From assembly GCA_028690445.1 (NCBI GenBank), contig JAQVBE010000008.1, forward strand, positions 48,367-112,366: DNA of 64,000 nt. The letters run 5' to 3'. The DNA is from Aliarcobacter sp. (GTDB taxonomy: Bacteria > Campylobacterota > Campylobacteria > Campylobacterales > Arcobacteraceae). How positions within the stretch are numbered: position 1 is the stretch's first letter; each line of letters begins with the position of its first letter. The notes beneath the pieces were generated by a model that was given only the letters and a program-made list of their open reading frames with translations, searched no databases and was not told where the DNA came from. The position numbers were made by a program, and so were the translations under genes. Shown piece after piece: positions 60,914 through 64,000 of the stretch.

Positions 60914-61565
60914 ATCTATATCCTATTGAACGAATAGTTGTAATTTTTTCTTTTCCAATAATTTCTCTAAGATTTTTTATATAAACTCGAATAGTAGAAT
61001 CTGTTGGCATTTCATCATAAACCCAAATATTTTGTAATAATTCATCACTTGAAATTATTCTATTTTTATGTGTACAAAAATATTTTAAAATATCTCTTTC
61101 TTTTAAAGCAAGATTTATTATTTTATCATCTTTAAAAATTTGACATGATTCTGGTTCAAAAAATAAGTTTTTATCAATTTTAATTTTATTATCTTGATTA
61201 ATAAAAAATTGTCTGCAAAGTTTTAAAATCCTTTGATCTAATTCTTCTAAATCAAAAGGTTTTTTAATGTAATCATCAACGCCATTTTCAAACGATTCTT
61301 TTAAGTGTTTCGTATCTTGATAAGCTGTCAAAATAATAACTGGAGTGTTATTTTTATACTCTTTTCTAATAGTCTTTAAAACCTCTATTCCACTAATTTG
61401 TGGGGTATTTATATCTAATAATGCAATATCAAACTTTTGCTCAATTAAAGCTTCTAAAGCAACTTGTCCGTTAGTACACAAAGTTACTTCAAAACCCTTA
61501 TCTTCGAGATGTTCATTTAATAAATCACTTAATGCAACATCATCTTCTAGTAACAAAACTTTCAT
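60906..61565 (-). CDS. OmpR-family response regulator
   Basis: 'MKVLLLEDDVALSDLLNEHLEDKGF', 'IALLDINTPQISGIEVL', winged-helix C-terminus. Start moved to ATG 61565. Confidence 0.94.
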   Translation of the reverse strand: MKVLLLEDDVALSDLLNEHLEDKGFEVTLCTNGQVALEALIEQKFDIALLDINTPQISGIEVLKTIRKEYKNNTPVIILTAYQDTKHLKESFENGVDDYIKKPFDLEELDQRILKLCRQFFINQDNKIKIDKNLFFEPESCQIFKDDKIINLALKERDILKYFCTHKNRIISSDELLQNIWVYDEMPTDSTIRVYIKNLREIIGKEKITTIRSIGYRFE

Positions 61566-61593
61566 ATAAAACCCTAATACTAAGCGTATATGT

Positions 61594-62094
61594 TTATCTA
61601 AAATTATCAAAAACTAAAGGAGCTTTAAAATCAAGTGACTTTAAATGTTTCATAATAGTCTGTAAATCATCAATATTTTTACCTGTAACTCTTATTTCAT
61701 CACCTTGATTAACAGCTGATACTTTTAATTTTAGATTTTTTATTTCTGTTTGAATTCTTTTTGCTTCATCTTTTTCAATACTATCAATAATTTTATAAGA
61801 ATATTTTCTATTTCCACCACTTGAATCTTCTTTTTTTAACTCTTCAAGTGAATTTATAGAAATGCCTCTTTTATTCATTTTTGAAATTAATATATCTCTC
61901 ATTGCATCTATTTTATTGTCGCTTGTACTAATTAATGTTAAAGTTTTAGCTCCAACATTTAAATCTAATTCTTTTGAAATACCTTTAAAATCATATCTAG
62001 TATCAATTTCTTTTTGAGCTTGAATTACTGCATTCTTAACCTCTTGCATATCAAGTTTTGCTGAAATATCAAATTGATGTTCTTTAACTGCCAT
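61594..62094 (-). CDS. yajQ: YajQ-family nucleotide-binding protein
   Basis: 'EHQFDISAKLDMQEVKNAVIQAQKEIDTRYDFKG', 'SAVNQGDEIRVTGKNIDDLQ'. Confidence 0.96.
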   Translation of the reverse strand: MAVKEHQFDISAKLDMQEVKNAVIQAQKEIDTRYDFKGISKELDLNVGAKTLTLISTSDNKIDAMRDILISKMNKRGISINSLEELKKEDSSGGNRKYSYKIIDSIEKDEAKRIQTEIKNLKLKVSAVNQGDEIRVTGKNIDDLQTIMKHLKSLDFKAPLVFDNFR

Positions 62095-62181
62095 AGTTAT
62101 TCCTTTTTTAATTTATTATTTATTAATTTTAGATTTTAACATTAATTTATATAGCTTCTGGTAAAACAAGATTTTAAATAA

Positions 62182-62943
62182 TTAAAAACTAAAGACATCA
62201 TTATATTTATATTTAAAACCTAGATTTTCTATCTTTGAACCATCAATCTTTCTATCTAAAAAGAAATTATTATCCAAAAATATCGGAATATCAAAATTAT
62301 ACTTTTTAGAATTAAAACTATAAATTTCTTTTTTTGTAGGATGTTCTTTAGAACAAAGGTTAAAAATTCCAGTTAAATTATTTTCAATTACAAATTTAGT
62401 TGCACTAATTACATCATTTCTATGAACAAAATTTATTAAACTTTCTGGAAATTCGACTATTTTATTTGCACTTCTTTTTCCAAAATATCGGTTCTCTCCA
62501 ACAAGTGCTGAAACTCTAAAAATTATATTACTTTTATTTTCAATAAGCTTTTCAGCATCAAATACTATTTTAGAACTTGAATCAGTTATTTTATATTTTT
62601 CATCAAAATTACCTATAATATTTGGATAAATAGAAGTAGAACTTATAAATATAATTTTTTCAATATTCTTTATTTTTTCATGATTATAAATTTTTTCTAA
62701 AAAATTTAAATAATTTTCAAATTTAGAAGGAGGATAATTAATAAATAAATAATTAGTATCTAATAATTCCTCCAAAAAATCTAAATTTTGCTCATTTAAA
62801 ATATATGAAGTAAATCCTTCTTCTTCATATATTTTTTGTTTTTCATCATTTCTTGATGAAACTTTTATTTTATACTTATTTTTTAATACTTTTGCAAGTT
62901 CAAAGCCTAACCAACCTGTTCCTAAAATAGTAAAAGTTTTCAT
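62182..62943 (-). CDS. NAD(P)-dependent epimerase/SDR-like protein
   Basis: 'FTILGTGWLGFELAKVLKNK', 'IIFISSTSIYPNIIGNF'. Confidence 0.8.
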   Translation of the reverse strand: MKTFTILGTGWLGFELAKVLKNKYKIKVSSRNDEKQKIYEEEGFTSYILNEQNLDFLEELLDTNYLFINYPPSKFENYLNFLEKIYNHEKIKNIEKIIFISSTSIYPNIIGNFDEKYKITDSSSKIVFDAEKLIENKSNIIFRVSALVGENRYFGKRSANKIVEFPESLINFVHRNDVISATKFVIENNLTGIFNLCSKEHPTKKEIYSFNSKKYNFDIPIFLDNNFFLDRKIDGSKIENLGFKYKYNDVFSF

Positions 62944-63330
62944 TTAATTCTTCAAAATTTCATAAGTTATTATAATCCAAGCAATAATTAACAAAGAACC
63001 ACCAATAGGAGTAATAGCTCCTAAAATTGGCATTGATAAAATTGCTAAAAGATATAATGAAAATGAAAATATACACATCCCAATAATTATAAGCCAAATA
63101 GCTATATATATTTTTTTTGATTTAGGTTTTAAAGCATAAAGAAAAGTAGCTATAAAAAGTCCAAAAGTGTTGTAAAAGTGATATTCAACACCTGTATGAT
63201 AAATCTTTAACATATACTCATCAAGTATAGATTTTAATCCATGCGCGCCAAAAGCACCCAAACTAATAGCTAAAGCCATCATAAAAGAAGCAAGAACTAA
63301 AAATATTTTAATTTTATTATTTAATATCAT
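62944..63330 (-). CDS. DUF423-family small membrane protein
   Basis: 'MALAISLGAFGAHGLKSILDEYMLKIYHTGVEYHFYNTFGLF'. Confidence 0.92.
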   Translation of the reverse strand: MILNNKIKIFLVLASFMMALAISLGAFGAHGLKSILDEYMLKIYHTGVEYHFYNTFGLFIATFLYALKPKSKKIYIAIWLIIIGMCIFSFSLYLLAILSMPILGAITPIGGSLLIIAWIIITYEILKN

Positions 63331-63353
63331 TATTATTCATATCCTAAAGTAAT

Positions 63354-63800
63354 TTATTTAACATCAACTTCCCAAAAAAACTCAATCCAAGTATTAGCTT
63401 CTCTAACACTAAAATCTGGTTTTATAACAGCTGTATTTTTATAAAATAAAGTTGCTAATTTAAATTCAATATTTGGAAATCTCTCTTTTAAAATCTTAAA
63501 AATCTCTCTCATTGTCTCACCAGAATCAACAATATCATCAATAATCAAAACTTTCTTAGCATGAGAAATATCTGGAATATTAAAAATATTAAATGTATCC
63601 AATTTAACTTCACCATCATAATGAATAGAGTTTAATGAATATAAATTCTTTATATTCATTGCTTGTGCCATTAAATGAGAAAGTGTTAATCCACCTCGTG
63701 CAACTGCTAATAAAATTTCAGGTTCAAAACTTCTACATTTATTTACTAAAATCTGTGTATCATCTTTAAATAAATCATAACTATAATAAAACTTTTCCAA
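63354..63800 (-). CDS. Purine phosphoribosyltransferase-like protein
   Basis: 'ILLAVARGGLTLSHLMAQAM', PRPP motif 'VLIIDDIVDSGETM'. Confidence 0.88.
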   Translation of the reverse strand: MEKFYYSYDLFKDDTQILVNKCRSFEPEILLAVARGGLTLSHLMAQAMNIKNLYSLNSIHYDGEVKLDTFNIFNIPDISHAKKVLIIDDIVDSGETMREIFKILKERFPNIEFKLATLFYKNTAVIKPDFSVREANTWIEFFWEVDVK

Positions 63801-63951
63801 AAAATTTCCTATCCTAATATAAGAGATGATTGTATCAAAAGAAAAGTAATAGCAAAGTAAAGATGAAATGAAAATAATTTCAAAGAGTTTTAATAAATCA
63901 AATTATCGTCTGATTATCACTAGTAAATTAAATATAAAAATAGAAATCCAG

Positions 63952-64000
63952 TGGTGCTCGCAATCGGAGTTGAACCGATAACCTCTTCCTTACCATGGAA
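63952..64000 (-). tRNA. Partial tRNA-Thr (anticodon GGU), cut by the right edge
   Basis: Minus strand TTCC-ATGGTAA-GGAAG (anticodon loop, GGT), AGGTT, T-arm ATCGG-TTCAACT-CCGAT, acceptor TGCGAGC-A-CCA. Confidence 0.85.

Noticed and set aside
1-64000. Prophage, transposase, integrase or restriction-modification genes
   Set aside because: None recognised in the translated ORFs across the window.

Overview
AT-rich window with Campylobacterota-type gene content, most like Arcobacter/Aliarcobacter (inferred from gene families, no search run). Most of it is dense housekeeping: rsmD, rny, ftsY, radA, ybeY, murJ, msbA-like, pyrD, dapA, pgsA, rseP, trpC, trpF, rpe, oorDABC, yajQ, and a partial tRNA-Thr(GGU) at the right edge. 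Accessory or surface-related loci stand out. (1) 39.1-48.4 kb: a complete type I secretion set (HlyD, LapB/HlyB-type ABC, TolC) next to a giant Ala/Thr/Val-rich repeat protein, possibly S-layer-like. Its 5' end carries an apparent 1-nt frameshift, so the supplied ORF track starts too late. (2) 12.0-19.4 kb: a 1917-aa autotransporter with almost identical 402-bp tandem repeats and nested inverted repeats over its start codon(s), followed immediately by a parvulin-like PPIase and a lipoprotein alpha/beta hydrolase. (3) A HipA/HipB-like toxin-antitoxin pair with upstream palindromes. (4) A desulforubrerythrin-like gene divergent from a PerR/Fur-family regulator, with a perfect 13-bp inverted repeat between them. 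(5) A PhnD-like binding protein next to a membrane sensor with a PAS region, and a separate Cache histidine kinase. All product calls come from reading protein motifs; no database search was performed.
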